Below are positions 7,739 through 18,066 of a DNA stretch of 42,106 nt, piece after piece. Under the pieces are notes generated by a model, which had not been told where the DNA came from, did no database searches, and saw only the letters and a program-made list of their open reading frames with translations. This DNA comes from Segatella oulorum JCM 14966. Its GTDB lineage: Bacteria; Bacteroidota; Bacteroidia; Bacteroidales; Bacteroidaceae. The position numbers and the translations under genes are program-made. The DNA is taken from the NCBI RefSeq assembly GCF_000613785.1, contig NZ_BAJQ01000022.1:1-42106 (forward strand), given 5' to 3'. The number at the start of each line of letters is the position of its first letter. Position 1 is the stretch's first letter.

Positions 7739-8227
7739 TTATTCAGCCTTTGGTGCTTCTTCTGCTGCCGGTGCTTCTGCAACGGGCGCTTCAGGAGCAG
7801 CTTCAGCCTTTGTAGTTTTGCGGCTACGACGTGTCTTCTTGGCAGCCTTTGGTGCTTTTGCCATGTTCTCATCGAAGTCAACTAACTCGATAAAAGCTAT
7901 TGGAGCAGCATCACCTTGACGTGTACCTAACTTAATTACACGCGTATAACCGCCGGGACGATCAGCCACCTTTGCAGCCACCTCACCGAAAAGTTCCTTA
8001 ATAGCTTCTTTCTTTTGAAGATAACGGAAAACCACACGACGTGAATTCGTGGTGTCTTCTTTGGAACGTGTGATGAGCGGTTCTACATATTTCTTTAAGG
8101 CTTTTGCCTTAGCAAGCGTCGTAGTGATTCTTTTGTGCATAATCAATGACACGGCCATGTTGGCTAACATCGCGTCACGATGAGATGCAGTACGACCCAG
8201 ATGGTTGAATTTTTTATTATGTCTCAT
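7739..8227 (-). CDS. rplQ: 50S ribosomal protein L17
   Basis: L17 lines the exit-tunnel side of the large subunit. The 162-aa protein opens [20 protein letters not shown], the family signature, and its core ends near residue 118 ([11 protein letters not shown]). A further 40-odd residues rich in Ala, Lys, Glu and Pro form the extended tail common in Bacteroidota L17. It is the last gene of the alpha operon, after rpoA, and is followed by the terminator at 7688-7718. Confidence 0.97.
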   Translation of the reverse strand: MRHNKKFNHLGRTASHRDAMLANMAVSLIMHKRITTTLAKAKALKKYVEPLITRSKEDTTNSRRVVFRYLQKKEAIKELFGEVAAKVADRPGGYTRVIKLGTRQGDAAPIAFIELVDFDENMAKAPKAAKKTRRSRKTTKAEAAPEAPVAEAPAAEEAPKAE

Positions 8228-8263
8228 TTTCTTTTTTTTCGTTTAAGCGGAAAAGAAGTAGAC

Positions 8264-9256
8264 TTACTCCTTATCCAATTTATACTTTGCAATATCGGTT
8301 CCAAACGAAAGATTCAGACTCTCGAGCAAATCATCAAGCTCAGAAAGCGATTTCTTACCAAAGTTGCGGAACTTCAACAAGTCGGTCTTGTTGTACTGAA
8401 CTAAATCACCAAGCGTTTCAACATCAGCAGCCTTCAGACAATTCAAGGCACGAACACTGAGATTCATGTCAACTAACTTGGTCTTCAACAACTGACGCAT
8501 GTGCAAAATCTCCTCATCAAACTCTTGGTTGCCATCTTGATCAGGAACCTCTAAGGTTATCTTCTCATCAGAGAACAACATGAAGTGATAAATGAGAATC
8601 TTGGCTGCTTCTTTCAGCGCATCCTTTGGATGAATGGAACCATCCGTGGTCACTTCGAGAACTAACTTGTCGTAATCGGTCTTTTGCTCGACACGATAAG
8701 GTTCTACAGCGTAGCGAACATTACGGATAGGGGTGTAGATAGAATCGATTGGAAGTACATTAACATCTGTGCAGAACTCACGATTTTCATCCGCCAAGAC
8801 ATAACCCCGGCCTTTGTTTATCGTGAGATCTATTTGCAAGGATGCCTTGGCATCTAAATGACAAATCACCAAATCAGGGTTTAACACTTCAAATCCAGTC
8901 AGATACTTCGTTATATCACCGGCCTTGAATTCTGTGGAATTCTCTACGGTGATACTAACTTTCTCATTCTCGAATTCTTCTACTACTTGCTTGAATCTTA
9001 CTTGCTTCAAATTCAAGATGATGTTGGTTACATCCTCTTTCACGCCAGGAACGGAAGAAAATTCATGCTCAACACCCGCAATCTTGATGGTGTTGATGGC
9101 ATAACCTTCCAAAGATGAAAGAAGAATGCGGCGCAAAGCGTTACCAATGGTAACACCAAAGCCTGGCTCCAAGGGACGGAATTCAAACTTTCCGTACTTG
9201 TCATTGGCCTCCAACATCACTACTTTATCAGGTTTTTGAAATGCTAATATCGCCAT
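8264..9256 (-). CDS. rpoA: DNA-directed RNA polymerase subunit alpha
   Basis: The alpha subunit nucleates RNA polymerase assembly and contacts upstream promoter DNA. The 330 aa divide into an N-terminal dimerisation domain (about 1-230; [20 protein letters not shown] is the signature) and, after an acidic linker, a C-terminal helix-hairpin-helix domain (about 265-320; [20 protein letters not shown]). Length is normal for Bacteroidota. It sits between rpsD and rplQ, the conserved alpha-operon position. Confidence 0.98.
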   Translation of the reverse strand: MAILAFQKPDKVVMLEANDKYGKFEFRPLEPGFGVTIGNALRRILLSSLEGYAINTIKIAGVEHEFSSVPGVKEDVTNIILNLKQVRFKQVVEEFENEKVSITVENSTEFKAGDITKYLTGFEVLNPDLVICHLDAKASLQIDLTINKGRGYVLADENREFCTDVNVLPIDSIYTPIRNVRYAVEPYRVEQKTDYDKLVLEVTTDGSIHPKDALKEAAKILIYHFMLFSDEKITLEVPDQDGNQEFDEEILHMRQLLKTKLVDMNLSVRALNCLKAADVETLGDLVQYNKTDLLKFRNFGKKSLSELDDLLESLNLSFGTDIAKYKLDKE

Positions 9257-9268
9257 TAATTCAATGAT

Positions 9269-9874
9269 TTATTTAGAGTACAACTCAACGATTAATTGTT
9301 CCTTAATATTCTCGGGAATATCGGCACGCTCTGGTTTGTGTAAAAACTTACCGCATTTTGCGTTGTCATCCCATTCAATCCAAGGATACTTGCTATGATT
9401 AAAACCTGCCAATGCAGCTTCAATCACTTCAAGAGATTTTGACTTCTCACGAACCGCAACAACCATCCCTGGCTTAACTGCGAATGAAGGTATGTTAACA
9501 ACCTTACCATCTACAGTGATATGCTTATGTCCAACGAGCTGACGAGCAGCTGCACGTGTAGGAGCAATGCCCAAACGGAACACAACATTATCTAAGCGAC
9601 ACTCCAAATTTTGAAGCAACACTTCACCCGTGATACCATCGGCTTTCGCAGCCTTCTCAAACATATTGCGGAATTGACGCTCAAGCACACCGTATGTGTA
9701 CTTAGCCTTTTGCTTCTCTGCCAACATGACACCGTACTCAGAAGTCTTTCTACGACGGTTGTTGCCATGCTGTCCAGGAGGGAAGTTTCTCTTGGACAAA
9801 ACTTTGTCAGCGCCGAAAATGGCTTCACCAAATCGACGTGCAATTTTAGATTTCGGACCTATATATCTTGCCAT
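9269..9874 (-). CDS. rpsD: 30S ribosomal protein S4
   Basis: S4 binds 16S rRNA early in small-subunit assembly. The 201-aa protein starts [17 protein letters not shown] and carries NFPPGQHG. The S4 RNA-binding domain lies at about 92-155 ([20 protein letters not shown], then [11 protein letters not shown]). It lacks the N-terminal zinc cysteines found in some S4 proteins. In enterobacteria S4 represses the alpha operon; no matching leader could be recognised here. Confidence 0.97.
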   Translation of the reverse strand: MARYIGPKSKIARRFGEAIFGADKVLSKRNFPPGQHGNNRRRKTSEYGVMLAEKQKAKYTYGVLERQFRNMFEKAAKADGITGEVLLQNLECRLDNVVFRLGIAPTRAAARQLVGHKHITVDGKVVNIPSFAVKPGMVVAVREKSKSLEVIEAALAGFNHSKYPWIEWDDNAKCGKFLHKPERADIPENIKEQLIVELYSK

Positions 9875-9908
9875 AATTAAAAATATGTGCTAAAAAATAA
9901 TACAATTA

Positions 9909-10298
9909 TTAGACCTTGCGGCGCTTAGGAGGACGACAACCATTGTGAGGTAATGGGGTGACGTCTATGATTTCTGTTACTTGAATACCTGTAGCATTCA
10001 CGGCACGGATAGCAGATTCGCGGCCATTACCGGGCCCTTTCACATAGGCTTTCACCTTACGAAGACCTAAATCGAATGCTACTTTTGCACAATCCTCACC
10101 TGCCATCTGAGCAGCATAGGGAGTATTCTTCTTTGAACCACGGAAACCCATCTTACCAGCTGATGACCATGAGATAACTTGTCCCTCGCCATTAGCCAAA
10201 GATACGATGATATTATTAAAAGAACTATGAACATGGAGCTGACCAACTGCGTCTACTCGCACATTTCTTTTCTTAGATGTTGCTTTTGTCTTTGCCAT
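9909..10298 (-). CDS. rpsK: 30S ribosomal protein S11
   Basis: S11 is a platform protein near the decoding site of the small subunit. The 129-aa protein has the family core ([37 protein letters not shown]) and the basic C-terminus PPKRRKV. It lies between rpsM and rpsD with short spacers, as expected in the alpha operon. Confidence 0.97.
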   Translation of the reverse strand: MAKTKATSKKRNVRVDAVGQLHVHSSFNNIIVSLANGEGQVISWSSAGKMGFRGSKKNTPYAAQMAGEDCAKVAFDLGLRKVKAYVKGPGNGRESAIRAVNATGIQVTEIIDVTPLPHNGCRPPKRRKV

Positions 10299-10316
10299 AA
10301 TTAATTTCCATTAAAA

Positions 10317-10697
10317 TTACTTAGTAGCCTTCTTCTTATTAGCAACAGTCTTCTTCTTTCCCTTGCGAGTACGTGCATTGTTCTTTGTACTCTGACCACG
10401 AACAGGAAGACCATTACGATGTCTAACACCACGATAGCAGCCAATATCCATCAACCGCTTAATGTTCATTTGGATCTCAGAACGGAGATCACCTTCTACT
10501 TTGAACTCAGCGCCGATAATTTCACGGATTTTGGCAGCTTGATCGTCAGTCCATTCGCTGACCTTCAAGTCACGGTTTACACCGGCCTTATCCAATATCT
10601 TTGCTGAACTACTTCGACCTATGCCATAGATATAGGTCAATGCGATTTCGCCACGCTTGTTTTGGGGCAAATCTACTCCAACAATTCTTATTGCCAT
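10317..10697 (-). CDS. rpsM: 30S ribosomal protein S13
   Basis: S13 forms the head-to-50S bridge and touches P-site tRNA. The 126-aa protein begins [20 protein letters not shown] and has the conserved [20 protein letters not shown] near the end, with a lysine-rich tail. A promoter-like signal lies in the 102-base gap upstream, so rpsM probably also begins its own alpha-operon transcript. Confidence 0.97.
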   Translation of the reverse strand: MAIRIVGVDLPQNKRGEIALTYIYGIGRSSSAKILDKAGVNRDLKVSEWTDDQAAKIREIIGAEFKVEGDLRSEIQMNIKRLMDIGCYRGVRHRNGLPVRGQSTKNNARTRKGKKKTVANKKKATK

Positions 10698-10748
10698 TTA
10701 AATTTGAATAAAATTTAATTTAATAAAATTTTCTCTTTAAAGAACGCA

Positions 10749-10780
10749 CAAAGTTAGATATAAAAACTGATTTATTCCAA
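10749..10780 (-). promoter_or_regulatory. Internal promoter for the alpha operon
   Basis: The minus strand has TTGG (10780-10777), 20 bases, then TAACTTTG (10756-10749), a good fit to the Bacteroidota -33/-7 pattern. It lies in the unusually long, AT-rich gap between rpmJ and rpsM and would drive rpsM-rpsK-rpsD-rpoA-rplQ, giving RNA polymerase alpha its own control. The leader would be about 45 bases. Confidence 0.6.
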
Positions 10781-10799
10781 CGATTACGATACTTTAACA

Positions 10800-10916
10800 T
10801 TAACCCTGACGCAGTTTAAACTTAGGGTTTTTCTTGTTGATCACGAACAGACGACCTTTGCGACGAACAATCTTGCAGTCGGGTGTACGCTTCTTTAATG
10901 ATGCTCTTGTTTTCAT
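10800..10916 (-). CDS. rpmJ: 50S ribosomal protein L36
   Basis: This 38-aa gene runs from ATG at 10916 to TAA at 10800-10802. The protein starts [20 protein letters not shown] and ends NPKFKLRQG, a standard L36 ending. Only one Cys remains where zinc-binding L36 has a Cys3-His ribbon, so this is the zinc-free type. Its place between infA and rpsM is conserved across bacteria. Confidence 0.95.
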   Translation of the reverse strand: MKTRASLKKRTPDCKIVRRKGRLFVINKKNPKFKLRQG

Positions 10917-10936
10917 ATCAATGTGTTATGAGATAA

Positions 10937-11155
10937 TTATTTATATCTGAAAACGATTCTACCTTTTGTTAAATCATAGGGACTCATCTCCACTTTCACC
11001 TTGTCTCCCGGAAGAATCTTGATGTAGTGCATACGCATCTTACCAGAGATGTGCGCGATGATTTGTACCCCATTCTCGAGTTCTACGCGGAACATTGCAT
11101 TCGATAAACTCTCAACAATGGTTCCATCCTGCTCTATAGCGGACTGTTTTGCCAT
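10937..11155 (-). CDS. infA: Translation initiation factor IF-1
   Basis: IF-1 blocks the A site during initiation. The 72-aa OB-fold protein has the family sequence [20 protein letters not shown] and ends KGRIVFRYK. It lies between map and rpmJ, the usual Bacteroidota order. Confidence 0.97.
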   Translation of the reverse strand: MAKQSAIEQDGTIVESLSNAMFRVELENGVQIIAHISGKMRMHYIKILPGDKVKVEMSPYDLTKGRIVFRYK

Positions 11156-11172
11156 AAATTTTGCAATCTTAC

Positions 11173-11958
11173 TTAATGATTTTCTATTTCTTCAAACGTT
11201 GATAAAATTTCTGCTCGTCCCTTACGGATTGCTATTGTGTGCTCAAAATGTGCAGCAACCTGATGATCGAGTGTCACAATGCTCCACCGATCAGGCAACA
11301 TGCCTATGTTCCGATTACCCAATGTCACCATCGGCTCAATGGCAATACACATTCCAGCCTTCAGCATAACACCATTTCCTCGCATGCCATAGTTAGGAAT
11401 CTGAGGTGCTTCGTGCATTTCTTTTCCGATTCCATGTCCGGTCAATTCTCGCACGATGCCATACCCATGAGCCTCACAATGCGCTTGAATAGCAGCTCCA
11501 ATGTCACCGACATGCTTTCCCGGAACGGCCTGTTCAATGCCCAAATAAAGCGATTGCTTCGTCACTTCTAACAGTTGTTTAACGGCTTCATCGACCTCGC
11601 CTACCATAAAAGTATAGGCAGAATCCCCATTATAGCCATTCAATAACGTACCACAATCAACTGATATAATATCGCCTTCATGCAGAACGACATCATCACT
11701 GGGTATTCCATGCACAACAACATCATTCACCGAAGTGCATATTGCTGCCGGAAAAGGCTCACCATAAGGATTAGGGAACCCCTTAAATGTTGGGATTGCC
11801 CCGTGATCGCGTATAAACTCATCTGCAACCTTATCCAAATGGCGCGTTGTAACGCCGGGTTTTATGTGGCGTCCTACCTCTGCAAGCGTCTTTCCAACCA
11901 ACTGGTTGGCCTCACGCATGAGGTCAATTTCATCTTCTGTCTTCAGAAATATCTTCAT
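11173..11958 (-). CDS. map: Methionine aminopeptidase, type I
   Basis: The enzyme removes the initiator Met from nascent proteins at the ribosome. The 261-aa pita-bread domain shows the dimetal ligands in order: the Asp in ISVDCGT, the Asp in NGDSAYTF, the His in [12 protein letters not shown], the Glu in AIEPMV and the Glu in HFEHTIAI. There is no N-terminal zinc-finger extension, which is type Ia. It follows secY by 17 bases; the adk gene found here in many other phyla is absent. Confidence 0.96.
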   Translation of the reverse strand: MKIFLKTEDEIDLMREANQLVGKTLAEVGRHIKPGVTTRHLDKVADEFIRDHGAIPTFKGFPNPYGEPFPAAICTSVNDVVVHGIPSDDVVLHEGDIISVDCGTLLNGYNGDSAYTFMVGEVDEAVKQLLEVTKQSLYLGIEQAVPGKHVGDIGAAIQAHCEAHGYGIVRELTGHGIGKEMHEAPQIPNYGMRGNGVMLKAGMCIAIEPMVTLGNRNIGMLPDRWSIVTLDHQVAAHFEHTIAIRKGRAEILSTFEEIENH

Positions 11959-11975
11959 TCTTCAGAGGTCTCTCC

Positions 11976-13313
11976 CTAATAGGCCGACACGCCATTGTTA
12001 CGTGTATGTCCGGAATTGAGCAGACCATCATAGTGGCGCATCATCAGATGACTTTCGATTTGCTGGAGTGTGTCAATCACAACACCGACGAGAATCAATA
12101 AAGATGTTCCACCAAAGAACTGTGCAAAACCTTGCTGCACATTAAGAAATCCTGTTAAAGCAGGCATAACAGCTATGAAAGCAATGAAGAGTGAGCCGGG
12201 AATAGTGAGCCGAGTCATGATAGAATCAATATACTCTGCCGTATCCTTACCGGGTTTCACACCGGGTATAAAGCCGTTGTTGCGCTTCATGTCTTCAGCC
12301 ATTTGTGTTGGATTCAATGTAATCGCCGTGTAGAAGAATGTAAATGCAACAATTAATGTTACATAGACTACATTGTATAATACACTTCGATTATCCATCA
12401 ACGACCGCACAACCCAAGAAGCATTATCGCTTTGATATTGCACAATAGCTAATGGAATGAACATCAATGCCTGCGCAAAGATGATAGGCATTACATTTGC
12501 TGCAAACAACTTCAATGGAATATACTGACGTGCACCTCCATATTGCTTATTTCCAACTAAGCGCTTCGCATATTGCACAGGTACCTTTCTCGTGCCTTGA
12601 ACCAGAAGGATTGACGCACAAACAACGAAATAAAGAATGAGCAATTCTACAATGAACATCACAATACCGCCCCCTGAAATAGCTGTAAAACGAGAGGTAA
12701 CCTCCTGCACAAAAGCCTGTGGTAAGCGTGCAATAATGCCAATCATGATAATCATTGAGATACCATTCCCCACTCCTTTATCCGTGATACGCTCACCCAA
12801 CCATAAGATGAACATGCTACCAGCCGCAAGAATAATTGTTGCAGGAATAATGAAGAATGTCCAAGAAATGCCGCTAGCCAAGGCCTGGCTAGCTTGCATT
12901 TTCAGATTCATGAGGTAGGCGGGTGCCTGGAATACTAAGATAGCAATCGTCAGCACACGCGTGTACCAGTTTATCTTCTTCCTGCCACTTTCTCCCTCAC
13001 GCTGCATCTTTTGGAAATAAGGTACAGCCACAGCGAGCAGTTGCATTACGATAGAAGCTGAGATGTAAGGCATAATTCCAAGTGCAAAGATAGAGGCATT
13101 GGAAAATGCTCCACCAGAGAACATGTCTAAAAGCGACATCAGGCCGCCTTTGGTTTGCGACTGAAGTGTTTCCAACTTAGCCGGATTAATACCAGGAAGA
13201 ACCACAAACGAACCAAATCGGTAGATTGCAGTGAACAGAATTGTGATGAGGAGACGCTGACGCAAGTCCTCTACCTTCCAACAGTTCTTTAGTGTCTCAA
13301 TAAACTTTTTCAT
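11976..13313 (-). CDS. secY: Preprotein translocase subunit SecY
   Basis: SecY is the membrane channel for signal-peptide-bearing proteins. The 445-aa sequence has ten hydrophobic segments, the plug region after helix 1 (LSMLDMFSGGAFSNAS type) and conserved cytoplasmic loops (TDKGVGNGISMII; NNGFIPGVKPGKDTAEY). It is placed after rplO with a 4-base gap, so the two are likely translationally coupled. Most of the exported proteins elsewhere in this window would use it. Confidence 0.97.
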   Translation of the reverse strand: MKKFIETLKNCWKVEDLRQRLLITILFTAIYRFGSFVVLPGINPAKLETLQSQTKGGLMSLLDMFSGGAFSNASIFALGIMPYISASIVMQLLAVAVPYFQKMQREGESGRKKINWYTRVLTIAILVFQAPAYLMNLKMQASQALASGISWTFFIIPATIILAAGSMFILWLGERITDKGVGNGISMIIMIGIIARLPQAFVQEVTSRFTAISGGGIVMFIVELLILYFVVCASILLVQGTRKVPVQYAKRLVGNKQYGGARQYIPLKLFAANVMPIIFAQALMFIPLAIVQYQSDNASWVVRSLMDNRSVLYNVVYVTLIVAFTFFYTAITLNPTQMAEDMKRNNGFIPGVKPGKDTAEYIDSIMTRLTIPGSLFIAFIAVMPALTGFLNVQQGFAQFFGGTSLLILVGVVIDTLQQIESHLMMRHYDGLLNSGHTRNNGVSAY

Positions 13314-13317
13314 TTAC

Positions 13318-13764
13318 TTAGATTATAGTTGTGCTCCCTCCGACAGCCTTAATTGCTTCTTCAGCTGATTTAGAGAAAGCATTTGCTTCAACATCAATTT
13401 TTGCTTTCAGCTCCCCGTTGCCTAAAATCTTAACCAATTCTTTGCCATTCGTGAGTCCTGCTTCTTTAAGATCTACGATGGTAATTTTAGTAAGACTCTT
13501 TGCTTCTGCCAAAGCTTGGAGCGTAGAAAGGTTTACAGCAAAGTACTCCTTGTGGTTCACATTCTTGAAACCAGCCTTAGGAATTCTGCGCTGAAGTGGC
13601 ATCTGTCCACCTTCGAAACCAATCTTCTTCTTATAACCTGAGCGAGCCTTTGCACCCTTATGACCACGCGTAGAAGTACCACCGAGCCCAGAACCTGGAC
13701 CACGACCAATACGACGACGAGAATGAGTAGAGCCTGCTGCTGGCGTTAAAGTATTTAATTTCAT
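13318..13764 (-). CDS. rplO: 50S ribosomal protein L15
   Basis: L15 is a late-assembling large-subunit protein. The 148-aa product has the glycine- and arginine-rich extended N-terminus (GRGPGSGLGGTSTRGHKG) that threads into 23S rRNA and a globular C-terminal half. It lies between rpmD and secY in the spc section. Confidence 0.97.
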   Translation of the reverse strand: MKLNTLTPAAGSTHSRRRIGRGPGSGLGGTSTRGHKGAKARSGYKKKIGFEGGQMPLQRRIPKAGFKNVNHKEYFAVNLSTLQALAEAKSLTKITIVDLKEAGLTNGKELVKILGNGELKAKIDVEANAFSKSAEEAIKAVGGSTTII

Positions 13765-13788
13765 AATTTAATTCTCTTTGTTTTTATA

Positions 13789-13965
13789 TTATTCAACGAC
13801 GTTAACCAGATGATGCACCTTGCGAATCATACCACGAACGCTTGGTGTATCCTCCACTTCTACGACTTGTGAAATCTTACGAAGCCCCAAAGCCTGAAGT
13901 GTACGCTTCTGGTCTACAGGATAACCAATTTTGCTTTTTACTTGTTTAATCTTGATTGTAGCCAT
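13789..13965 (-). CDS. rpmD: 50S ribosomal protein L30
   Basis: A 58-aa gene read from ATG at 13965 to TAA at 13789-13791. The protein begins [16 protein letters not shown] and has the L30 core [13 protein letters not shown] and [15 protein letters not shown]. It sits between rpsE and rplO, the conserved position. Confidence 0.95.
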   Translation of the reverse strand: MATIKIKQVKSKIGYPVDQKRTLQALGLRKISQVVEVEDTPSVRGMIRKVHHLVNVVE

Positions 13966-13977
13966 AGCTTATTCCTA

Positions 13978-14490
13978 TTAACCGTTAAACACTTTATCCA
14001 TACTGATACCACGCTCACCTGCTACGGTATAAGCATCGCGCATCTCAGACAATGCAGAGATGGTTGCTTTTACCAAGTTGTGAGGGTTTGATGAACCTTT
14101 TGATTTTGCAATCACATCGGTTACACCAGCACTCTCGAGCACAGCACGCATTGCACCACCGGCTTTCAGACCCGTACCGGCAGCTGCAGGCTTAAGAAGC
14201 ACCTGTGCACCACCAAAAGAAGTCTCAACCTCGTGAGGCACTGTACCCTTCAACACTGGAACCTTTACCAAGTTCTTCTTGGCAGATTCAACACCTTTAG
14301 AGATTGCAGTCGTAACTTCGCCGGCTTTTCCAAGTCCCCAACCTACGACACCATTGCCATCACCTACAACGACAATAGCAGCAAATGTGAATGTGCGACC
14401 ACCTTTGGTAACCTTCGTTACACGATTGATAGCAACCAAACGATCTTTCAGTTCTACATCGCTATTAATTTTTACTTTATTCATTGCCAT
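13978..14490 (-). CDS. rpsE: 30S ribosomal protein S5
   Basis: S5 shapes the mRNA entry and decoding accuracy. The 170-aa protein is taken from the ATG at 14490 ([15 protein letters not shown]); the reading frame stays open upstream into rplR, but those residues are not S5-like. The double-stranded RNA-binding N-half contains [20 protein letters not shown], and the C-half has [20 protein letters not shown]. The spacing to rplR (7 bases) fits a coupled operon. Confidence 0.96.
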   Translation of the reverse strand: MAMNKVKINSDVELKDRLVAINRVTKVTKGGRTFTFAAIVVVGDGNGVVGWGLGKAGEVTTAISKGVESAKKNLVKVPVLKGTVPHEVETSFGGAQVLLKPAAAGTGLKAGGAMRAVLESAGVTDVIAKSKGSSNPHNLVKATISALSEMRDAYTVAGERGISMDKVFNG

Positions 14491-14497
14491 AATCGTT

Positions 14498-14842
14498 TTA
14501 GAATTTAAGTCCTCCTTCTCTTGCACCATCAGCCAATGCTTGCACACGACCATGATAGAGATAGCCATTACGATCAAACACAACACTTTCTACACCGGCA
14601 GCCTTTGCTTTCTCGGCAACCAATGCACCAACGCGCTTTGCCTGTTCAATCTTTGCCAATTTCTCTAAGCCAAGTGATGAAGCTGAAGCAAGTGTTGTAC
14701 CTGTCAAATCATTAATAACTTGCGCATAAATCTGCTTGTTAGAGCGGAAAACACTAAGACGTGGACGCTCAGCAGTCCCATTGACACTCTTGCGAATGCG
14801 GAACTTTATCTTAATTCGTCTTTCAACTTTCTTTGTTGTCAT
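14498..14842 (-). CDS. rplR: 50S ribosomal protein L18
   Basis: L18 binds 5S rRNA in the central protuberance. The 114-aa protein has a basic N-terminus ([15 protein letters not shown]), the core [20 protein letters not shown] and the ending [11 protein letters not shown]. It lies between rplF and rpsE as in other spc operons. Confidence 0.97.
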   Translation of the reverse strand: MTTKKVERRIKIKFRIRKSVNGTAERPRLSVFRSNKQIYAQVINDLTGTTLASASSLGLEKLAKIEQAKRVGALVAEKAKAAGVESVVFDRNGYLYHGRVQALADGAREGGLKF

Positions 14843-14862
14843 AATTGTTAATTCAATTAAAA

Positions 14863-15435
14863 TTACTTAGCTGCAGCGGTCTTACCAGACTTTCTGCGAA
14901 TAACCTCGCCTTGGAACAAGATACCTTTTCCTTTATAAGGCTCAGGCTTACGGAAAGAACGAATCTTTGCACAGATGAGACCTAACAACTGTTTGTCACA
15001 AGATTCAAGTGTAAGAATTGGGTTCTGGTTACGTTCAGACTTCGTCTCTACCTTAACTTCCTTGGGAAGCTCCATGAAAATGGGGTGTGTATAACCCAAA
15101 GAGAACTCAATAAGATTACCTTGATTAGAGACTCTGTAACCTACACCGACAAGTTCCAAAACCTTTTTGTAGCCCTCACTCACACCAACAACCATGTTGT
15201 TAACCAAAGAACGATAAAGACCATGGAACGCTTGTTTCTGCTTGACATCTACCAAACTATCTTCGTTGATGGTGAAAACCAAATGGCCATCGTTGTTCTC
15301 GAGCTTGATTGCAGGATTTATCTCCTGTGAAAGTTCGCCTTTAGGACCTTTAACTGTAACGACATTGGTCTTCGCATCGAAGTTTACTGTAACTCCAGCT
15401 GGAATACTAATGGGTAATTTTCCTATTCTTGACAT
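14863..15435 (-). CDS. rplF: 50S ribosomal protein L6
   Basis: L6 lies near the GTPase centre of the large subunit. The 190-aa protein starts at the ATG at 15435 ([15 protein letters not shown], the standard L6 start); a further ATG at 15465 is in the spacer. Two repeated L6 domains are visible, and the C-terminal signature is [10 protein letters not shown]. Confidence 0.97.
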   Translation of the reverse strand: MSRIGKLPISIPAGVTVNFDAKTNVVTVKGPKGELSQEINPAIKLENNDGHLVFTINEDSLVDVKQKQAFHGLYRSLVNNMVVGVSEGYKKVLELVGVGYRVSNQGNLIEFSLGYTHPIFMELPKEVKVETKSERNQNPILTLESCDKQLLGLICAKIRSFRKPEPYKGKGILFQGEVIRRKSGKTAAAK

Positions 15436-15449
15436 ATAAAAACCTCCAA

Positions 15450-15845
15450 TTAGTAAACATAACAAAGAACTTCACCACCGATTTTTAAACCGGCAGCTTC
15501 CTTGTCTGTCATAACACCTTGAGATGTAGATAATATTGCAATACCTAATCCGTTAATAACTCTCGGCATGTCTTTATAACCAGTATACTGACGCAAACCT
15601 GGTGTAGAAACACGTTTTAAGCTCTTGATAGCGCTTTGTTTTGTTGAAGGGTCATACTTAAGTGCAACCTTAATTGAACCTTGGGGACCATCCTCTACAA
15701 ATTTGTAGTTGAGAATGTAGCCCTTCTCGAAGAGGATTTTGGTGATTTCCTTCTTCAAGTTCGACGCAGGAATTTCAACGACACGGTGATGTGCCATGAT
15801 TGCATTTCTGAGTCGTGTCAGATAATCTGCTATTGGATCTGTCAT
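15450..15845 (-). CDS. rpsH: 30S ribosomal protein S8
   Basis: S8 binds the central domain of 16S rRNA and in enterobacteria represses the spc operon. The 131-aa protein begins at 15845 (MTDPIADYLTRLRNA, the family start) rather than at the open codon at 15884. The C-terminal signature STSQGVMTDKEA is present. It is preceded by a 184-base gap, the longest inside this part of the operon, with a small hairpin close to the start codon. Confidence 0.96.
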   Translation of the reverse strand: MTDPIADYLTRLRNAIMAHHRVVEIPASNLKKEITKILFEKGYILNYKFVEDGPQGSIKVALKYDPSTKQSAIKSLKRVSTPGLRQYTGYKDMPRVINGLGIAILSTSQGVMTDKEAAGLKIGGEVLCYVY

Positions 15846-16029
15846 AAAATATAAATGTTTAATTAATCGGGACGACCCCGACAATATTAAAGAAAAATCG
15901 CGTTGAGTGATTGAAGAAAAGTGAATAGCAACACCATGACATTTTAATGGACTGCAAATTATGATAGAAAAGCATGTGAATTACACGTCAAAATGATGCT
16001 AATCACTCTCCAATATCGATGCTTTTAGT
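15846..16029. other. 184-base gap between rpsN and rpsH with a hairpin
   Basis: No coding sequence is visible. A stem TCGGG/CCCGA with a GTCGT-type loop lies at 15867-15881, about 22 bases before the rpsH start. In enterobacteria S8 represses the operon at an rplE site. Whether this gap is a functional equivalent is inference only. Confidence 0.4.
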
Positions 16030-16332
16030 TTACCAACTTGCTTTCTTCACGCCAGGAATCAGACCGGCCGATGCCATCTCGCGGAATTGAATACGCGAAA
16101 TTCCAAACTGGCGGATATAGCCCTTTGGACGACCTGTGATCTTACAACGGTTGTGAAGACGAATAGGATTTGCATTCTTAGGAATGGCTTGGAGCTTACG
16201 AGCTGCCTCATAAGCCTCGGCCAAATCGTTAGAAGTTGCAATAATCTTTTTCAGAGCTGCACGCTTTTCAGCATAACGAGCAACAAGCTTCGCACGCTTA
16301 ACTTCGCGAGCTTTCATAGATTCTTTTGCCAT
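16030..16332 (-). CDS. rpsN: 30S ribosomal protein S14
   Basis: S14 sits in the head of the small subunit. The 100-aa length and the single Cys in [20 protein letters not shown] identify the long zinc-free form rather than the 61-aa zinc-ribbon type. It follows rplE by 5 bases. Confidence 0.97.
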   Translation of the reverse strand: MAKESMKAREVKRAKLVARYAEKRAALKKIIATSNDLAEAYEAARKLQAIPKNANPIRLHNRCKITGRPKGYIRQFGISRIQFREMASAGLIPGVKKASW

Positions 16333-16337
16333 ATTCC

Positions 16338-16892
16338 TTAATCGTTTTTAGCGTTCTTGAATGGGAGACCAAAAGCTTTCAACAAAGCATAACCCTCTTC
16401 ATCGGTCTGAGCCGAAGTAACAAAAGTGATGTTCATACCTTGAATGCGATCAATCTCATCAATGTTAATCTCGGGGAAGATAATCTGTTCGGTGATACCC
16501 AAAGTGTAGTTGCCACGTCCATCTAAGCGCGTTGCAATACCTTTGAAGTCACGAATACGCGGAAGAGACACGCGAATGAGCTTCTCTAAGAACTCATACA
16601 TACGCTCTCCACGAAGGGTCACCATCACACCAATAGGCATCTTCTTACGGAGTTTGAAGTTTGCAATATCCTTCTTAGAATAGGTTGCAACGGCCTTCTG
16701 ACCCGTAATGGCCGAGATCTCATTAATTGCTACATCGACAATCTTCTTATCTTGTGTAGCATCGCCAAGTCCCTGGTTAATGACTATCTTCTTCAATACA
16801 GGAACCTGCATCGACGAAGAGTAGTTGAACTGCTTTTGAAGTGCAGGAGCAATTGTCTCCTTATACACCTTCTTTAATTGTGCTGTATCCAT
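16338..16892 (-). CDS. rplE: 50S ribosomal protein L5
   Basis: L5 binds 5S rRNA and contacts P-site tRNA. The 184-aa protein has [20 protein letters not shown] and the loop [20 protein letters not shown]. Its ATG overlaps the stop codon of rplX by one base (TAATG), which indicates translational coupling. Confidence 0.97.
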   Translation of the reverse strand: MDTAQLKKVYKETIAPALQKQFNYSSSMQVPVLKKIVINQGLGDATQDKKIVDVAINEISAITGQKAVATYSKKDIANFKLRKKMPIGVMVTLRGERMYEFLEKLIRVSLPRIRDFKGIATRLDGRGNYTLGITEQIIFPEINIDEIDRIQGMNITFVTSAQTDEEGYALLKAFGLPFKNAKND

Positions 16893-17209
16893 TACTTAAT
16901 TACCTCCCCTGATTTTTTAGCAACACGAATAACATTCTTGCCCTCATGCTGAATAGAAACACGAGTAGCTTTACCACTCTTAGGATCAATCAAACTGAGA
17001 TTTGAAATATGGATAGAAGCTTCTTGCTTAACGATACCTCCTTGCGGATTCTTAGCTGAAGGTTTCATGCTCTTTGATACAAGGTTTACGCCTTCAACAA
17101 TCGCACGATTCTTGTCAACTAACACCTTGAGCACTTTACCTGTCTTGCCTTTATCGCTTCCTGCAAGAACAACGACAGTATCGTTCTTTCTAATATGTAA
17201 CTTACTCAT
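16892..17209 (-). CDS. rplX: 50S ribosomal protein L24
   Basis: L24 starts large-subunit assembly near the tunnel exit. The 105-aa protein has a KOW motif near the N-terminus ([20 protein letters not shown]). It overlaps the next gene, rplE, by one base. Confidence 0.97.
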   Translation of the reverse strand: MSKLHIRKNDTVVVLAGSDKGKTGKVLKVLVDKNRAIVEGVNLVSKSMKPSAKNPQGGIVKQEASIHISNLSLIDPKSGKATRVSIQHEGKNVIRVAKKSGEVIK

Positions 17210-17231
17210 TACTTATCTGTTTTATGATTAT

Positions 17232-17597
17232 TTAAAGTACCTCGGGTGCCAAAGAAACAACCTTCATATTCACTGCACGAAGCTCACGCGCAACGGGGCC
17301 GAAAATGCGGCTTCCACGAAGCTCACCAGCATTGTTAAGCAATACACAAGCATTATCGTCGAAACGAATGTATGAACCATCTGCACGACGAATCTCCTTC
17401 TTGGTACGAACAATCAAAGCTTTAGATACTGCACCTTTTTTCAAATCACTCGAGGGGATGACATTTTGTACTGCTACAACAATAACGTCACCCACACTAG
17501 CATAACGACGGCCGGTACCACCTAAGACGCGAATGCACTTAGCTTCGCGTGCGCCGCTGTTATCACATACTGTAAGTCTTGATTCTGCTTGTATCAT
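17232..17597 (-). CDS. rplN: 50S ribosomal protein L14
   Basis: L14 forms an intersubunit bridge and is the docking site of the silencing factor RsfS. The 121-aa protein starts [20 protein letters not shown] and has the conserved [20 protein letters not shown] segment near the end (here [13 protein letters not shown]). It is spaced two bases from rpsQ. Confidence 0.97.
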   Translation of the reverse strand: MIQAESRLTVCDNSGAREAKCIRVLGGTGRRYASVGDVIVVAVQNVIPSSDLKKGAVSKALIVRTKKEIRRADGSYIRFDDNACVLLNNAGELRGSRIFGPVARELRAVNMKVVSLAPEVL

Positions 17598-17599
17598 AA

Positions 17600-17857
17600 T
17601 TACTTAGCTTTTTCAACAATTTGTACTAATCTCCATCTCTTTGTTTTAGACAGAGGACGAGTCTCCATGATTTGGACAGTGTCGCCAATATTGGCCTCAT
17701 TTTTCTCGTCATGGACATGGTACTTCTTTGTCTTTTGGACAAATTTACCATAAATAGGGTGCTTCTCTTTGAACTTAGAGGCAATAACAATGGTTTTATC
17801 CATTTTGTTGCTTACCACAACACCCTGTCTTACTTTTCTTAAATTTCTTGTTTCCAT
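17600..17857 (-). CDS. rpsQ: 30S ribosomal protein S17
   Basis: S17 is an OB-fold protein binding 16S rRNA helix 11. The 85-aa product is taken from the ATG at 17857 ([12 protein letters not shown]), the usual start in Bacteroidota. The ATG at 17866 would add MVQ and cannot be excluded. The core [21 protein letters not shown] and [15 protein letters not shown] is conserved. Confidence 0.95.
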   Translation of the reverse strand: METRNLRKVRQGVVVSNKMDKTIVIASKFKEKHPIYGKFVQKTKKYHVHDEKNEANIGDTVQIMETRPLSKTKRWRLVQIVEKAK

Positions 17858-17868
17858 CTGAACCATTA

Positions 17869-18063
17869 TTATTTTTTAAGTTCTCTCTGACGAAGTTCTG
17901 TTTCGATACGCGCGATGTCTCGGCGAGCAAACTTAATCTGTGATGGATTCTCAAGAGGAGCAACTGCATGGTTCAACTTGAGCTGAACAAGCTTAGCTTT
18001 TACCTCTTCTAACTTCTCTGCCAATCCTTTAGCATCGAGTTCTTGTAATTCTTTCATCTTCAT
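17869..18063 (-). CDS. rpmC: 50S ribosomal protein L29
   Basis: L29 is a small helical-hairpin protein at the tunnel exit that helps dock the signal recognition particle and trigger factor. The 64-aa product has the expected [20 protein letters not shown] and ends [14 protein letters not shown] second ATG two codons in would give a near-identical protein. Confidence 0.95.
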   Translation of the reverse strand: MKMKELQELDAKGLAEKLEEVKAKLVQLKLNHAVAPLENPSQIKFARRDIARIETELRQRELKK

Positions 18064-18066
18064 AGC

